Below, piece by piece: positions 26,786 to 35,306 of a DNA stretch of 50,863 nt. How positions within the stretch are numbered: the first letter of the stretch is position 1; each line of letters starts with the position of its first letter. Both the position numbers and the translations under genes were made by a program. Source of the DNA: CAZIXN01 sp039180415 (GTDB lineage: Bacteria > Planctomycetota > Phycisphaerae > Phycisphaerales > Phycisphaeraceae); the NCBI GenBank assembly GCA_039180415.1, contig JBCDDH010000019.1, forward strand, positions 1 through 50,863, given 5' to 3'. A model generated the notes under the pieces. That model saw only the letters and a list, made by a program, of their open reading frames with translations. It had not been told where the DNA came from and ran no database searches.

Positions 26786-26825
26786 GGGTTTGCTTTCGGG
26801 AGTGCTTTGAGGGCGATCCGACCGG

Positions 26826-26867
26826 TGTTCCGTATATCGGAACAGTGTTCCAAAAATTTACCGGAAC
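26826..26867. promoter_or_regulatory. Operator array of GTTCC/GGAAC half-sites upstream of the ten-gene operon
   Basis: A perfect inverted repeat, TGTTCCG-TATAT-CGGAACA, covers 26826-26844. Its right arm also pairs with the next half-site as GGAACA-G-TGTTCC (26839-26851), and a fourth half-site CCGGAAC follows at 26861-26867. The array starts 40 bases upstream of the first operon gene. Similar GTTCC/GGAAC palindromes are typical of IclR-family operators, and an IclR gene lies in the operon. The match is by eye only. Confidence 0.65.
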
Positions 26868-27313
26868 GCCGCACCCACGTCAAGCGTCTCCCGGATCGGC
26901 GGAGCCGGTCTGGGTGGAGCCGCGTGGCGAAAGCGTGACGAAGGCGTGCCGCAACTGCGGTGGTCCAGGATGTATTCGCCGCAGCCGAAGGGCGGGTACG
27001 GCTCGGCCGTGGCGCGGTCGACGCCGAACGCCCGCTCCACCGCGGGGACGTTGGCCGCGCCGTTTCCATCGGCAGCAGCGCGAAACGGTCGGCCGAGGGC
27101 CGACCGGCACGGCGGGGAACTGCACTCGTTTACAGCAGGCCTCCCGAGCAAACCGGTCGTCGGTCGAGCGGTAGGCGTCGGTGAACGCCCGGACGTAGCC
27201 AAGACCCAGGGTGTCGGCCGTGCGTTGGGTGGCCATGGCGTCGTGGCCGGTGTGCGGGGAAGAATCCGAAAGGCGGCGGACCGTTACCGGTTCCGACGGG
27301 GCGTGGCGGCCGC
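26868..27313. other. Intergenic region with possible decayed coding sequence
   Basis: No intact gene is supported. On the minus strand a stretch from ATG 27236 (reading MATQRTADTLGLGYVRAFTD) and a later stretch in another frame (NVPAVERAFGVDRATAEPYP, around 27050-26990) both show the local GC3 codon bias. They cannot be joined without frameshifts. I do not recognise the family; it may be the remains of a gene. Confidence 0.3.
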
Positions 27314-28255
27314 TCAGTGCGTGTTGCCGGTGCCCATGCGGTCCTCGAACAGCTCGGGGTAGTCGCGGGTCGGGTCGGCGTAGACGTTGTCGGGGTGGCC
27401 CTGGCCGCGGGCGAGGTAGACCTGGTGGGGCAGGTGGTGTTTCTTGGCGTTGTAGACGACGCTGGCGGGGATGAACCGCATGGTGTAGCCGCAGCGGCGG
27501 AGGTTGCTGCGGTTGGGGTCGCTGCCGTGGATCAGGCGGGCGTCGTGCAGGCTGGCCTCGTTGGGGCGGAGCTCGCAGCGCTCGGCCCGGACGACCAGCC
27601 CGCGGGGCGAGTTCTTGACGTCCTTGACCTGGTCGGTGCGGACGTTCTTGAGCCAGTTGATTTCGCCGCCGAAGACGTTGACGTCGGTGTCGACGTCTTC
27701 GTAGTCGCTGTAGCCGTGCATGGCGTTGGGGATGACGTTCATGCAGCCGTTCTCGTGGAGGCTGGCGTCGAGGCTGAGCCAGACCGTGCAGACGTGCATC
27801 GGGTCCATGAGGTCCTTCCAGTAGAAGCTGTCTTCGTGCCAGGGCACGCGTTTGCCGTTGCCCGGCGGCTTGGCGAGGAAGTGCGAGCTGAACAGGGCGA
27901 TGTTGGGGCCGACCAGCGGCTCAACGAGGTTGAGGACCTCGTCGCTGAAGATCCACTCGAAGAGCGTGTGGTCGGCGAAGTGGGGCGTGTCCATCGCCTC
28001 GGGGCGGCCGCCGGCCTTGGTTTGCTGATCGAGCAGGTACTCGAAGCGGTCGAACAAGCCGTGGAACTGCTCGGGGCGGAGGACGGGTTTTTTGTAGAGC
28101 ACGTAGCCGTCGCGGCAGTAGGCGGCGACTTCGTCCTGGTTGAGTCGGGGCCGATGAAACGTCGAGGCGGTGACATCGAAATTCGGCCGAAGACGCGGGT
28201 CGTCTTCGGCAACGAAGCGGGAATCCGGGGTGGCAGCGGGGGTTTTAATAGTCAT
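27314..28255 (-). CDS. Phytanoyl-CoA dioxygenase (PhyH) family protein
   Basis: The 313-residue protein is a non-haem Fe(II)/2-oxoglutarate oxygenase by motif: VPWHEDSFYW supplies His140 and Asp142, a later LIHGSDPNRSNLRRCGYTMRF supplies the distal His and the 2-oxoglutarate-binding Arg, and YCRDGYVLYKKPVL is the usual N-terminal region. Planctomycetes have many PhyH paralogues that hydroxylate unknown small molecules. It is divergent from an AraC-type regulator gene 102 bases away, which probably controls it. The ATG at 28255 has AAAGG about ten bases upstream. The substrate is unknown; phytanoyl-CoA itself is unlikely. Confidence 0.86.
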   Translation of the reverse strand: MTIKTPAATPDSRFVAEDDPRLRPNFDVTASTFHRPRLNQDEVAAYCRDGYVLYKKPVLRPEQFHGLFDRFEYLLDQQTKAGGRPEAMDTPHFADHTLFEWIFSDEVLNLVEPLVGPNIALFSSHFLAKPPGNGKRVPWHEDSFYWKDLMDPMHVCTVWLSLDASLHENGCMNVIPNAMHGYSDYEDVDTDVNVFGGEINWLKNVRTDQVKDVKNSPRGLVVRAERCELRPNEASLHDARLIHGSDPNRSNLRRCGYTMRFIPASVVYNAKKHHLPHQVYLARGQGHPDNVYADPTRDYPELFEDRMGTGNTH

Positions 28256-28357
28256 TTTGGAAGGACCTTTCGGCGTGCGGAGAACGATTCATTATGGCTC
28301 CACGGGCCGACGGAAACCTCCGGACCATGGAAAAAATACTACACTGGTGTGACCTTA

Positions 28358-29203
28358 ATGCCCCCGGTCGAAACCATCCATTTGGCTCCAATCTTGGCCC
28401 CGGGCGAGGTGTTTCATTTCGCCACCGTGACCGAGGCTTCGTTGCCGTGCCGTCAACACCGACACGACTTCGTCGAGCTGTTCTGGGTGGAGTCCGGCAC
28501 CGGAGTCGAGCAAGGCCTCGATGGACAGCGGCCGTTGGGGCGAGGCGATTTCGGGCTCGTGGTCGAGGACCACGTCCACGGCTTCCGCAGCACCGACGGG
28601 CTGGTCTTCCACAACGTCGCGCTGTCGCGGGAGAGTCTCACCGACCTCACCGAGCGATACGCCGGCGACTTCGACAACCCCTTTGATCGCTCCCCCGATG
28701 AGCGCCGCGGGCGGTTGCCGTCGGACCTGCAGGCCGCGATCGGGCCGATCGGCGCCGCGATGCGTGCGGGGCGACGCGACGCCGCCACGCTCGATGCGTT
28801 CTTGCTGTGGTGGTGCGTGTCCACGGCGAAGGGCGGAGCCGCTTTCGACCGCGGCTCGGCCGACTCGGTCCCCGCGTGGCTGAGCGAAGCGATCCATTCC
28901 CCGGCCCTGGTGGACGAGGGCGTGCCCGGGTTGGTTGCGGCCTGCGGGTACCGCCGTGAATACGTCGCCCGGGCTTGCCGTAAGCACCTGGGCAAGACCC
29001 CGCGGCAGATCGTCCTCGAAACCCGGCTGACCACCGCGGCACGCCTGTTGGAGCAGACCGATCACAGCGTGTTGGAGATCGGCTTCGCGAGCGGGTTCGC
29101 GAACGCCGGCCACTTCCATCAATGCTTCCGCGCCGCCTACGGCACCACCCCCCGGAAGTATCGCCTCCGCGTCCGCGGCGTGATCCCCTCGTTGAAGGCG
29201 TGA
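28358..29203 (+). CDS. AraC family transcriptional regulator
   Basis: The 281-residue regulator has an N-terminal cupin-like sensor (CRQHRHDFVELFWVESGTG, RGDFGLVVEDHVHGF) and a C-terminal double helix-turn-helix: GVPGLVAACGYRREYVARAC and then LEIGFASGFANAGHFHQCF with YGTTPRKYR, the classic AraC signature. The ATG at 28358 was chosen; a GTG lies three codons upstream. Its divergent arrangement with the PhyH gene suggests it governs that oxygenase and itself from the shared 102-base region. The effector is unknown. Confidence 0.86.
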   Translation: MPPVETIHLAPILAPGEVFHFATVTEASLPCRQHRHDFVELFWVESGTGVEQGLDGQRPLGRGDFGLVVEDHVHGFRSTDGLVFHNVALSRESLTDLTERYAGDFDNPFDRSPDERRGRLPSDLQAAIGPIGAAMRAGRRDAATLDAFLLWWCVSTAKGGAAFDRGSADSVPAWLSEAIHSPALVDEGVPGLVAACGYRREYVARACRKHLGKTPRQIVLETRLTTAARLLEQTDHSVLEIGFASGFANAGHFHQCFRAAYGTTPRKYRLRVRGVIPSLKA

Positions 29204-29350
29204 GCGTCGCGGGCCCCGTGCCGGCCCGCTTTTGCCAGATCGACCCCGACGCGGAGCCGCCGCGGGTGCCGCGTCGCTTCGTTTTTTGTCGGTTTGGCCC
29301 GTAAGCCGCTCTCCCGTGCGGTCAATTTTCCGGAGCGATGCGAGTTCGCC

Positions 29351-29379
29351 TTGACTTTGTATGATGGCCATCATATAAA
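29351..29379 (+). promoter_or_regulatory. Sigma-70-type promoter of the tetR-efflux operon
   Basis: TTGACT (29351-29356) and TATAAA (29374-29379) are separated by exactly 17 bases, a near-consensus housekeeping promoter, in an AT-rich patch 38 bases upstream of the tetR start. Most of the spacer is occupied by the palindrome at 29360-29375. Confidence 0.72.
29360..29375. promoter_or_regulatory. 16-bp perfect palindrome, putative TetR operator
   Basis: TATGATGG-CCATCATA is a perfect inverted repeat lying between the -35 and -10 boxes of the tetR promoter and touching the -10 box. Binding there would block RNA polymerase, which fits autorepression by the TetR-family product encoded next. Confidence 0.7.
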
Positions 29380-29416
29380 GAAAATATAGCCCGTTAATCC
29401 CTTCAGGAACAAACCC

Positions 29417-30031
29417 GTGGTCCGTTATCAACCTCAGCACAAAGACGACGTTCGGGAGCGCATCCTCCGGTCTGCCGGCCGGCAGTTCCGGGCGAACGGG
29501 ATCGCCAAAACCAGCGTGGCGTCGGTCATGCGTGAGGCGGATTTGACCCACGGCGGCTTCTACGCGTATTTCCAAAGCAAACGCGACTTGGTGAACGCGG
29601 TGGTTCGTTCGGGGTTCAATCAGACGTCGGCCCGGTTCGAAGCCCGTTTCGACGCCTTGGAAGGCGACGAATGGGTTCGCCATTGGGTGCGTTCGTATTT
29701 GAGCGACGGCCACCTCGTCCGTCGCGACGAGGGCTGCCCGTTTACGTCCGTCACCGCGGAGCTGTCCGGCCCGGAAGCCAACCCGGCGCTGCTCGATGCG
29801 TTTGAGGACATGTTTGAAGAGCGATTGGAAGCGTTGTCCGAACGGATCGATGCGCCGCCCGCCGAAGCGCGGCGGCGGTTGCTGGCGGCGTTGGCGCAGA
29901 TGATCGGCGCCTTGATGCTGGCCCGGTCGTTGAGCGAATCGGCGTCGCGGGAACTGCGAGAGGCCGCGGGCGACGCGGCGATCCGGACGCTGCTGGGGGA
30001 AGCAGCCCACACGCGATCGGCGGGGGCCTAA
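29417..30031 (+). CDS. TetR family transcriptional regulator
   Basis: The 204-residue protein has the TetR N-terminal helix-turn-helix: RERILRSAGRQFRANGIAKT, SVASVMREADLTHGGFYAYF and QSKRDLVNAVV. The C-terminal part, with EGCPFTSVTAELSG, resembles the TetR_C group related to AcrR/YxaF regulators. It starts with GTG at 29417, with AGGA about nine bases upstream. It is the first gene of the efflux operon, three bases before the MFP gene, and a perfect palindrome covers its promoter. It therefore probably represses its own operon until a toxic compound binds. Confidence 0.86.
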   Translation: MVRYQPQHKDDVRERILRSAGRQFRANGIAKTSVASVMREADLTHGGFYAYFQSKRDLVNAVVRSGFNQTSARFEARFDALEGDEWVRHWVRSYLSDGHLVRRDEGCPFTSVTAELSGPEANPALLDAFEDMFEERLEALSERIDAPPAEARRRLLAALAQMIGALMLARSLSESASRELREAAGDAAIRTLLGEAAHTRSAGA

Positions 30032-30034
30032 GCC

Positions 30035-31228
30035 ATGGCGAGATCGAATGGCTTACCCCGTCGTTTCGCGGGTTCGTTGGTTACGGCGGCGGGCCTGTTG
30101 GTCGTGCTCGGTGGGGTGCTGGCGTTCGGGCTGATGGCTCGGTCGGGGGCGGCGAGCGATCCAGCGGGCCAGCAGACCGAGCTCTTACGGTTGGAAGCGC
30201 AGCGCGTGTCTGCCGAGCGGTCTTACGCGGTGAAGCGTTGGTACGTCGGGCGTGTCGAGGCGGATCAGGCGAGCGATCTTGGGTTTGAACGATCGGGCCT
30301 GCTCCGGGGCATCGCGGTCGATGAGGGCGATCGCGTCGGAGCGGGCGAGGTGGTGGCGACCCTGGACGACCGGCGGCTTCTCGCCGAGCGCGTGACGCGG
30401 GTGGCCGAACGGGACGAAGCCGCGGCGCGGTTGGAGTTGGAGCGGATCACCGTGGAACGGCTGGACGTGTTGAAGGCCCGCCAGACGGTTTCGGGGCAGG
30501 AGTACCGCGAAGCCAAGTCGGAGCTGCGGGTGGCCGAGGCGGCGTTGGCTCGGGCGGAGGCGGCGATCGCCGAGGTCGACGTGGGCTTGGACAAGCGGCG
30601 GCTGGTCGCTCCGTTCGACGGCGTGGTGGCCCGCCGTTTCCGGGACAACGGGCAAGTGGTGAACCCGGGCGAGCCGGTGTTGCGCCTCTTGGAGAGCAGC
30701 CGGCCCCGGGTGCGGATCGGCGTGGGGCCGAACGAATTGCCGGAGTTGGCGGTGGGCGCGTCGTCGTCGGTCGAAATCTCCGGCCGCCGTTTCCCGGCCA
30801 CGGTCGCCGCCATCCTGCCGACCCGTGACGCCAGGGGCCGGGGCGTGGACGTCATCTTTTCGATCGACTCCGAATTGGGCGAGATCAAGGAAGGCGATCT
30901 CGCGCGGGTGGGTCTGGAGCGGGAGGTTGCCGCGGAGGGGTTCTGGGTGGGCATCCGTGCCCTGGCCGAGGGAACCCGTGGGCTCTGGTCCGTGTATTTG
31001 CTCGACGGCGATCGGTCGGAAGTGGCGACGGTGCGGCCCGTCGCGGTGGAGGTGTTGCACTACGAAGAAGACCGCGCGTTTGTCCGCGGGCTGGTTGCGC
31101 ACGGCTCGGTGATCGCGGCGGACGGGCTGCATCGGGTGGCGCCGGGCATGGCGGTGCGGCCGGTGTTGGCGCGTGATCTTGAACAGGCCGCGGCCGCACT
31201 GTCCAAATTGTCCGAGCGATCCCGATGA
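30035..31228 (+). CDS. RND efflux periplasmic adaptor (membrane fusion protein)
   Basis: The 397-residue protein has an N-terminal membrane anchor (residues 14-33, VTAAGLLVVLGGVLAFGLMA). The split lipoyl domain is in LRGIAVDEGDRVGAGEVVATLDDRRL and LVAPFDGVVARRFRDNGQVV, and the two halves are separated by a coiled-coil hairpin of about 90 residues. A beta-barrel follows (RVRIGVGPNELPELAVG). It links an RND pump to an outer-membrane channel. The gene is coupled to the pump gene by an ATGA overlap. No TolC-like channel is encoded nearby, so one is presumably recruited from elsewhere. Confidence 0.87.
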   Translation: MARSNGLPRRFAGSLVTAAGLLVVLGGVLAFGLMARSGAASDPAGQQTELLRLEAQRVSAERSYAVKRWYVGRVEADQASDLGFERSGLLRGIAVDEGDRVGAGEVVATLDDRRLLAERVTRVAERDEAAARLELERITVERLDVLKARQTVSGQEYREAKSELRVAEAALARAEAAIAEVDVGLDKRRLVAPFDGVVARRFRDNGQVVNPGEPVLRLLESSRPRVRIGVGPNELPELAVGASSSVEISGRRFPATVAAILPTRDARGRGVDVIFSIDSELGEIKEGDLARVGLEREVAAEGFWVGIRALAEGTRGLWSVYLLDGDRSEVATVRPVAVEVLHYEEDRAFVRGLVAHGSVIAADGLHRVAPGMAVRPVLARDLEQAAAALSKLSERSR

Positions 31229-34200
31229 GCGAGGCCCGTCCGTCACCGATGACCACCGGTTCCGCGACGCTTTTCTTTCGCAACCGGCATCTGCTGTGGC
31301 TCACGGTGGTGGTGGTGCTCGTGTCGGGCGTGTCGTCGCTGTTGGGGCTGCCGAGGCTGGAAGACCCGCTGATCACCAACCGCGGGGCGCTGATTACGAC
31401 GCAGTTGCCGGGCGCTTCGGCCGAGCGGGTCGAAGCGCAGGTCACGGAAGTCATCGAAGAGGCCCTGGACGAGATCGAAGCGATCAAGGACGTCGAGTCG
31501 GTGTCGCGGGCCGGCGTGTCGGTGATTTCGGTCGAGCTGATGGCGGCGGTGGAAGCGCCGGAAAACGAGCGCGTGTTCGCCGAGATGCGAGACAAGATCA
31601 ACGACGTCGTGCCCCTCCTGCCGGCCAAGGCGTTGGCGCCGGATTTCGATGAACAGCGCGGCACGGGGGCGTTTGCGCTGGTCGTCGGCGTCAGCTGGCC
31701 CGAAGCCGACGCGTCGTTGGCGCGGCTGGCGGTTTTGGCGCGGCTGGCAGACGACCTGGCGGATCGGCTCCGACGGGTGCCGGGCACGGACTTGGTGCGG
31801 GTGTACGGCGAGCCGGAAGAGCAGCTCACCGTGACGGTCGAGCGCGACGAGTTGGCGGCGGCGGGGTTGACGCCGGGGGTTTTGGGGCGGGCGATCGATT
31901 TGGCGGACGCCAAGCGGCCGGCGGGGGTGTTGCGCGGGCCGGTGGCAGACCTGCAGATCGAGACGGCGGGCGAGCTGGATACGGTGGCGCGGGTGGCGCG
32001 GGTGCCGGTGCTCGAGACGGCGGACGCGGGTTTGCTCACGGTGGGCGACGTGGCGGACGTCGAAAAAGGCTGGCGGACGCCGCAGGACGAGTTGGCGTGG
32101 ATGGACGGTCGGCGGACGGTGATGGTGGCCGCGCGGGTGTCCGGTCAGACGCGGGTGGACCGTTGGGCGGACGACGCCGAGGTGGTGTTGGCCGAGTTCG
32201 AGGCGCTGCACGGCGCGTCGGTGCGGATCGATCGGGTGTTTGAGCAGGCGGGCTACACGCGGGAGCGCTTGGGCGAGCTCACGAGCAACCTGCTCGCGGG
32301 CGCCGGCGTGATCCTGTTGACGGTCTGGGTGATCCTGGGGCTCCGGCCGGCGTTGGTGGTGGCCACGGCGTTGCCGCTGGTGGTGGCCTTGGTGTTGTTC
32401 GGCTGGCAGGTGCTGGGCGTGGGCGTGCAGCAGATGTCGATCTTCGGCCTGATCCTCGGGCTCGGGCTGCTGATCGACAACGCCATCGTCACCACGGACG
32501 AGGTGGCGGCGCGGCGGGCGGCGGGGCACACGCCGCTGGACGCGGTGGGCGGCACGGTGCGCCACCTGTTCCGTCCGCTGTTGGCTTCGACGGCCACGAC
32601 CATCTTTGCGTTCGCGCCGATCATGCTCCTGCCCGGCAACGCCGGCGACTTCGTCAGCTCCATCGGCACCAGCGTGATCCTCGGCATCGCCGCGTCCTTC
32701 GCGGTGGCCATGACCCTGACGGTCACCCTCGCCGGCGTTTTCATCCGTCCGCCCGAGCCGGGCACGGCGCCGCTCTGGTACCGGGACGGCCTGCGCACCC
32801 GGTGGTTGGCCCGGCCCTATGCCGCCGGCTTGCGGCGGCTGTACGCCACCCCGATCTTTACGATCACGCTTGGGTTGGCTTTGCCCTTGGCCGGCTTTGC
32901 CGTCGCGCCGACCATGGGGAATCAGTTCTTCCCGCCGGTCGACCGCGACATGTTCGAGGTCCGGCTCTGGCTGCCCGCCGGCACCGCCATCGACCGCACC
33001 GCGCGGCACGCCCACGCGATCGAGGCCGACCTCCGCGGGCTCGACGGCGTGCGACACGTTTCCTGGGTTGTCGGCGGCAGCCACCCCAGCGTCTATTACA
33101 ACCTCATCATGGATCAGGATCGGGCGACGCGCTACGCCCAAGCGGTCGTCACGACCGATTCGCCCGACGCCACCCAACGCCTGCTCCACCAATTCCAAGA
33201 ACTCATCGACCGGGACCACCCGCAGGTCCAGGCCACCGTCCGGCAGTTCGCCCAGGGCCCGCCCGTCTTGGCCGACATCGAGTATCGGCTGTTCGGTCCC
33301 GACGCCCGGACGCTCCGCGAACTCGGCGACCGCTACCGCGTCGCGCTGCAGAACCACCCCGACGTCCTGCACACCCAGGCGACGCTCGCCCGTGGCGAGC
33401 CCAAGCTGTTCTTCGAGGCGGATGAAGACGCCGCCCGGCTCGCCGGCCTGACGCTCGCCGACCTCGCCGCTCAGTTCGAGACCGGCCTCGAGGGCGCGGC
33501 ATTCGGCTCGGTCGTTGAGGGCCCCGAAACCTTGCCGGTGCGCGTTCGCTTCGCCGAAACCATCCGCGGCGATATGGCCGAGGTCGCTTCGACGCCCCTG
33601 CTGATCGCCGGCAGCGACCGTTGGGTCCACGCCTCGGCCCTGGGCGATTTCCGGTTACGCCCCGAGCCCGCGGGCATCAGCCGTTTCAACGGCCAACGCA
33701 CCAACACGATCAAGGCCTTCGTCCGCAACGGCGCTCTGCCCATCGACGTCGGCAACGAAGTCCTCGCCGCCGTCGAAGCGTCGGGCTCCTCGTTGCCTGC
33801 GGGCTACCGTTTTTCGGCCGGGGGCGCGAGCGAACAGGACGCCGAGGCCACCGCCAACCTCGCCGCGTACGCGCCGATCCTCAGCCTCCTCATGGTGGCG
33901 ACGCTCGTGCTGGTGTTCCGTAGCGTGCGCTACGCGCTGGTGCTCGGCGGCGTCGCGTTCGCGTCGGTCGGGCTGGCCGTGCTCTCCACTTGGTTTGCGG
34001 GCTTCCCGATCAGCTTCAACACGATCCTTGGCACGCTGGGGCTGATCGGCGTGTCGCTCAACGATTGCATCGTCGTGCTCGCCGCGATCCGCGCCGATCC
34101 CGCCGCCGCGGCCGGCGACCGCGATGCCGTCGCCCGCGCCGTCGTCGGCTGCACCCGCCACGTGCTGGCCACCACCCTGACCACCATCGGCGGCTTCGTC

Positions 34201-34344
34201 CCGCTGCTCTTGTTCGTCGGCGGCGACTTTTGGCCATCCCTCGCGGTCGTGTTCGTCGGCGGCATCGCCGGCGCAACGCTCGTCGCCCTGCTCTTCGTCC
34301 CCGCAGCGCACCTGCTCATCCGACCCCGCACGGTTCCCGCCTGA
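31225..34344 (+). CDS. RND family efflux permease (AcrB-like)
   Basis: The 1039-residue protein has the two-fold RND layout: helix 1 (HLLWLTVVVVLVSGVSSLLG), a large periplasmic loop, helices 2-6, a second loop and helices 8-12. The porter motif PRLEDPLITNRGALITTQLPG and the helix-4 region GLILGLGLLIDNAIVTTDEVAARRA are clear. Where many members have two adjacent Asp residues in helix 4, this one has LIDN, so only one is kept. The equivalent helix-10 region is LGTLGLIGVSLNDCIVVLAAI. Its divergence from AcrB suggests the HAE1/MdtABC-like side of the family. Substrates are unknown. Confidence 0.87.
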   Translation: MSEARPSPMTTGSATLFFRNRHLLWLTVVVVLVSGVSSLLGLPRLEDPLITNRGALITTQLPGASAERVEAQVTEVIEEALDEIEAIKDVESVSRAGVSVISVELMAAVEAPENERVFAEMRDKINDVVPLLPAKALAPDFDEQRGTGAFALVVGVSWPEADASLARLAVLARLADDLADRLRRVPGTDLVRVYGEPEEQLTVTVERDELAAAGLTPGVLGRAIDLADAKRPAGVLRGPVADLQIETAGELDTVARVARVPVLETADAGLLTVGDVADVEKGWRTPQDELAWMDGRRTVMVAARVSGQTRVDRWADDAEVVLAEFEALHGASVRIDRVFEQAGYTRERLGELTSNLLAGAGVILLTVWVILGLRPALVVATALPLVVALVLFGWQVLGVGVQQMSIFGLILGLGLLIDNAIVTTDEVAARRAAGHTPLDAVGGTVRHLFRPLLASTATTIFAFAPIMLLPGNAGDFVSSIGTSVILGIAASFAVAMTLTVTLAGVFIRPPEPGTAPLWYRDGLRTRWLARPYAAGLRRLYATPIFTITLGLALPLAGFAVAPTMGNQFFPPVDRDMFEVRLWLPAGTAIDRTARHAHAIEADLRGLDGVRHVSWVVGGSHPSVYYNLIMDQDRATRYAQAVVTTDSPDATQRLLHQFQELIDRDHPQVQATVRQFAQGPPVLADIEYRLFGPDARTLRELGDRYRVALQNHPDVLHTQATLARGEPKLFFEADEDAARLAGLTLADLAAQFETGLEGAAFGSVVEGPETLPVRVRFAETIRGDMAEVASTPLLIAGSDRWVHASALGDFRLRPEPAGISRFNGQRTNTIKAFVRNGALPIDVGNEVLAAVEASGSSLPAGYRFSAGGASEQDAEATANLAAYAPILSLLMVATLVLVFRSVRYALVLGGVAFASVGLAVLSTWFAGFPISFNTILGTLGLIGVSLNDCIVVLAAIRADPAAAAGDRDAVARAVVGCTRHVLATTLTTIGGFVPLLLFVGGDFWPSLAVVFVGGIAGATLVALLFVPAAHLLIRPRTVPA

Positions 34345-34375
34345 CCCCATCACAAAAGAAGCTCCGGAACCCGCC

Positions 34376-34999
34376 ATGTTCAAACCCACGCCTATCGTTT
34401 GCGCTCTTTTCCTGCTCGCCGCGTCGGGGTGCGGCACGCTGGGCAACTACAACGACCGCCCCGCCTTGACGCTAAGCGGCGTCGCCGTTCCGGACACGCC
34501 CGCCCGCGCCGTGCAAGACCTTTTCATGTCGCGTTCCACGCCGTACCGCATCGCCGTGTTTGAGGCCGATCCCGACACCGGCCAACCCATCGAGGGCGAG
34601 GCCGGCATGTCGGCCCTGGGGGTCGGCGGGCTCTTCCTGCCGCTCGTGTACGACCTCAACGCCATCGACATCGCCGAGGTCGAAACTACCGAAGACGGCG
34701 TCGCCTTCGTCGCCGACCTCCGCTCGGAAGTCAACCTGATCCCCACTTGGCAAGGCCGCGTCCGCGGGACCGTCACCGCGGACGACCAAGGCATCGTCCG
34801 GCTCAAGCTCCGGCCGTATTACGCCAACTGGGTCATCATCGGCAACGTCATCGCCGGCGGGAAGCTCGCGTTGGACCGGATCGATCTCGCGGAAGATCGC
34901 TTCACCGGTTACTACAGCGTTTCTTTCTTTGGTACGGGCAACGCGATCGGCTCGGGGTATTTCGAAGCGACGCTCGGCGAGATTCCCGAGACGCCTTGA
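34376..34999 (+). CDS. Putative lipoprotein at the end of the efflux operon
   Basis: The 207-residue protein carries a lipoprotein signal (LLAASGC, Cys19). The mature part is a beta-rich domain without a recognised family; it has a hydrophobic stretch near VGGLFLPLVYDL and YYANWVIIGNVIAGG. It follows the RND pump gene by 31 bases on the same strand, so it is probably made with the pump and may assist it in the periplasm or outer membrane. That role is inferred from position only. The ATG directly precedes the signal peptide. Confidence 0.72.
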   Translation: MFKPTPIVCALFLLAASGCGTLGNYNDRPALTLSGVAVPDTPARAVQDLFMSRSTPYRIAVFEADPDTGQPIEGEAGMSALGVGGLFLPLVYDLNAIDIAEVETTEDGVAFVADLRSEVNLIPTWQGRVRGTVTADDQGIVRLKLRPYYANWVIIGNVIAGGKLALDRIDLAEDRFTGYYSVSFFGTGNAIGSGYFEATLGEIPETP

Positions 35000-35011
35000 T
35001 CTCCAGCCGCG

Positions 35012-35082
35012 GCACCGGCGAGACGCTGCCGGACTTCGCGGACGCTCACAACGCGCTCGTGTTGTGATCCGCAAACAAGTCG
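35012..35082 (+). pseudogene. comM (Mg-chelatase-like) fragment with an in-frame deletion
   Basis: The stretch reads ETLPDFAD followed at once by AHNALVL and a stop. It matches the comM fragment at 44292-44405: the first 24 bases are identical, 51 bases (17 codons) are missing, and 31 of the next 39 bases match, including the stop and the following AAACAAG. It begins 12 bases after the efflux-operon lipoprotein gene. Both copies run in the same direction. Confidence 0.65.
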
Positions 35083-35306
35083 CTGCCAGTTACATGGTGC
35101 TTTTTACAGCCCTCGTTTGAGCACTCTCAACAGGAGGGCGTACTGGGTCCACTTTCGATAGTGTGAATCGTTTGGTTTCTGTCAATAGACCCCGGCCCTG
35201 GGTAATGACGGCAGTGGTGTTACGCCACAACGAATACTCCGCATTCCGGCGCGAAACGATCAAAGAGGTTGACTCGCAAACGGCCTGTGATCTGGCGTGA
35301 ACCGGC
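35083..35306. other. Intergenic region without recognised content
   Basis: This AT-richer stretch lies between the comM fragment and the 3' end of the first xylanase gene. I see no gene, no clear terminator hairpin and no repeat in it. Confidence 0.4.

Noticed and set aside
31243..33630. 795-codon minus-strand open frame opposite the RND pump
   Set aside because: It is the antisense of a clear RND permease and has a His/Arg-rich, motif-free translation.
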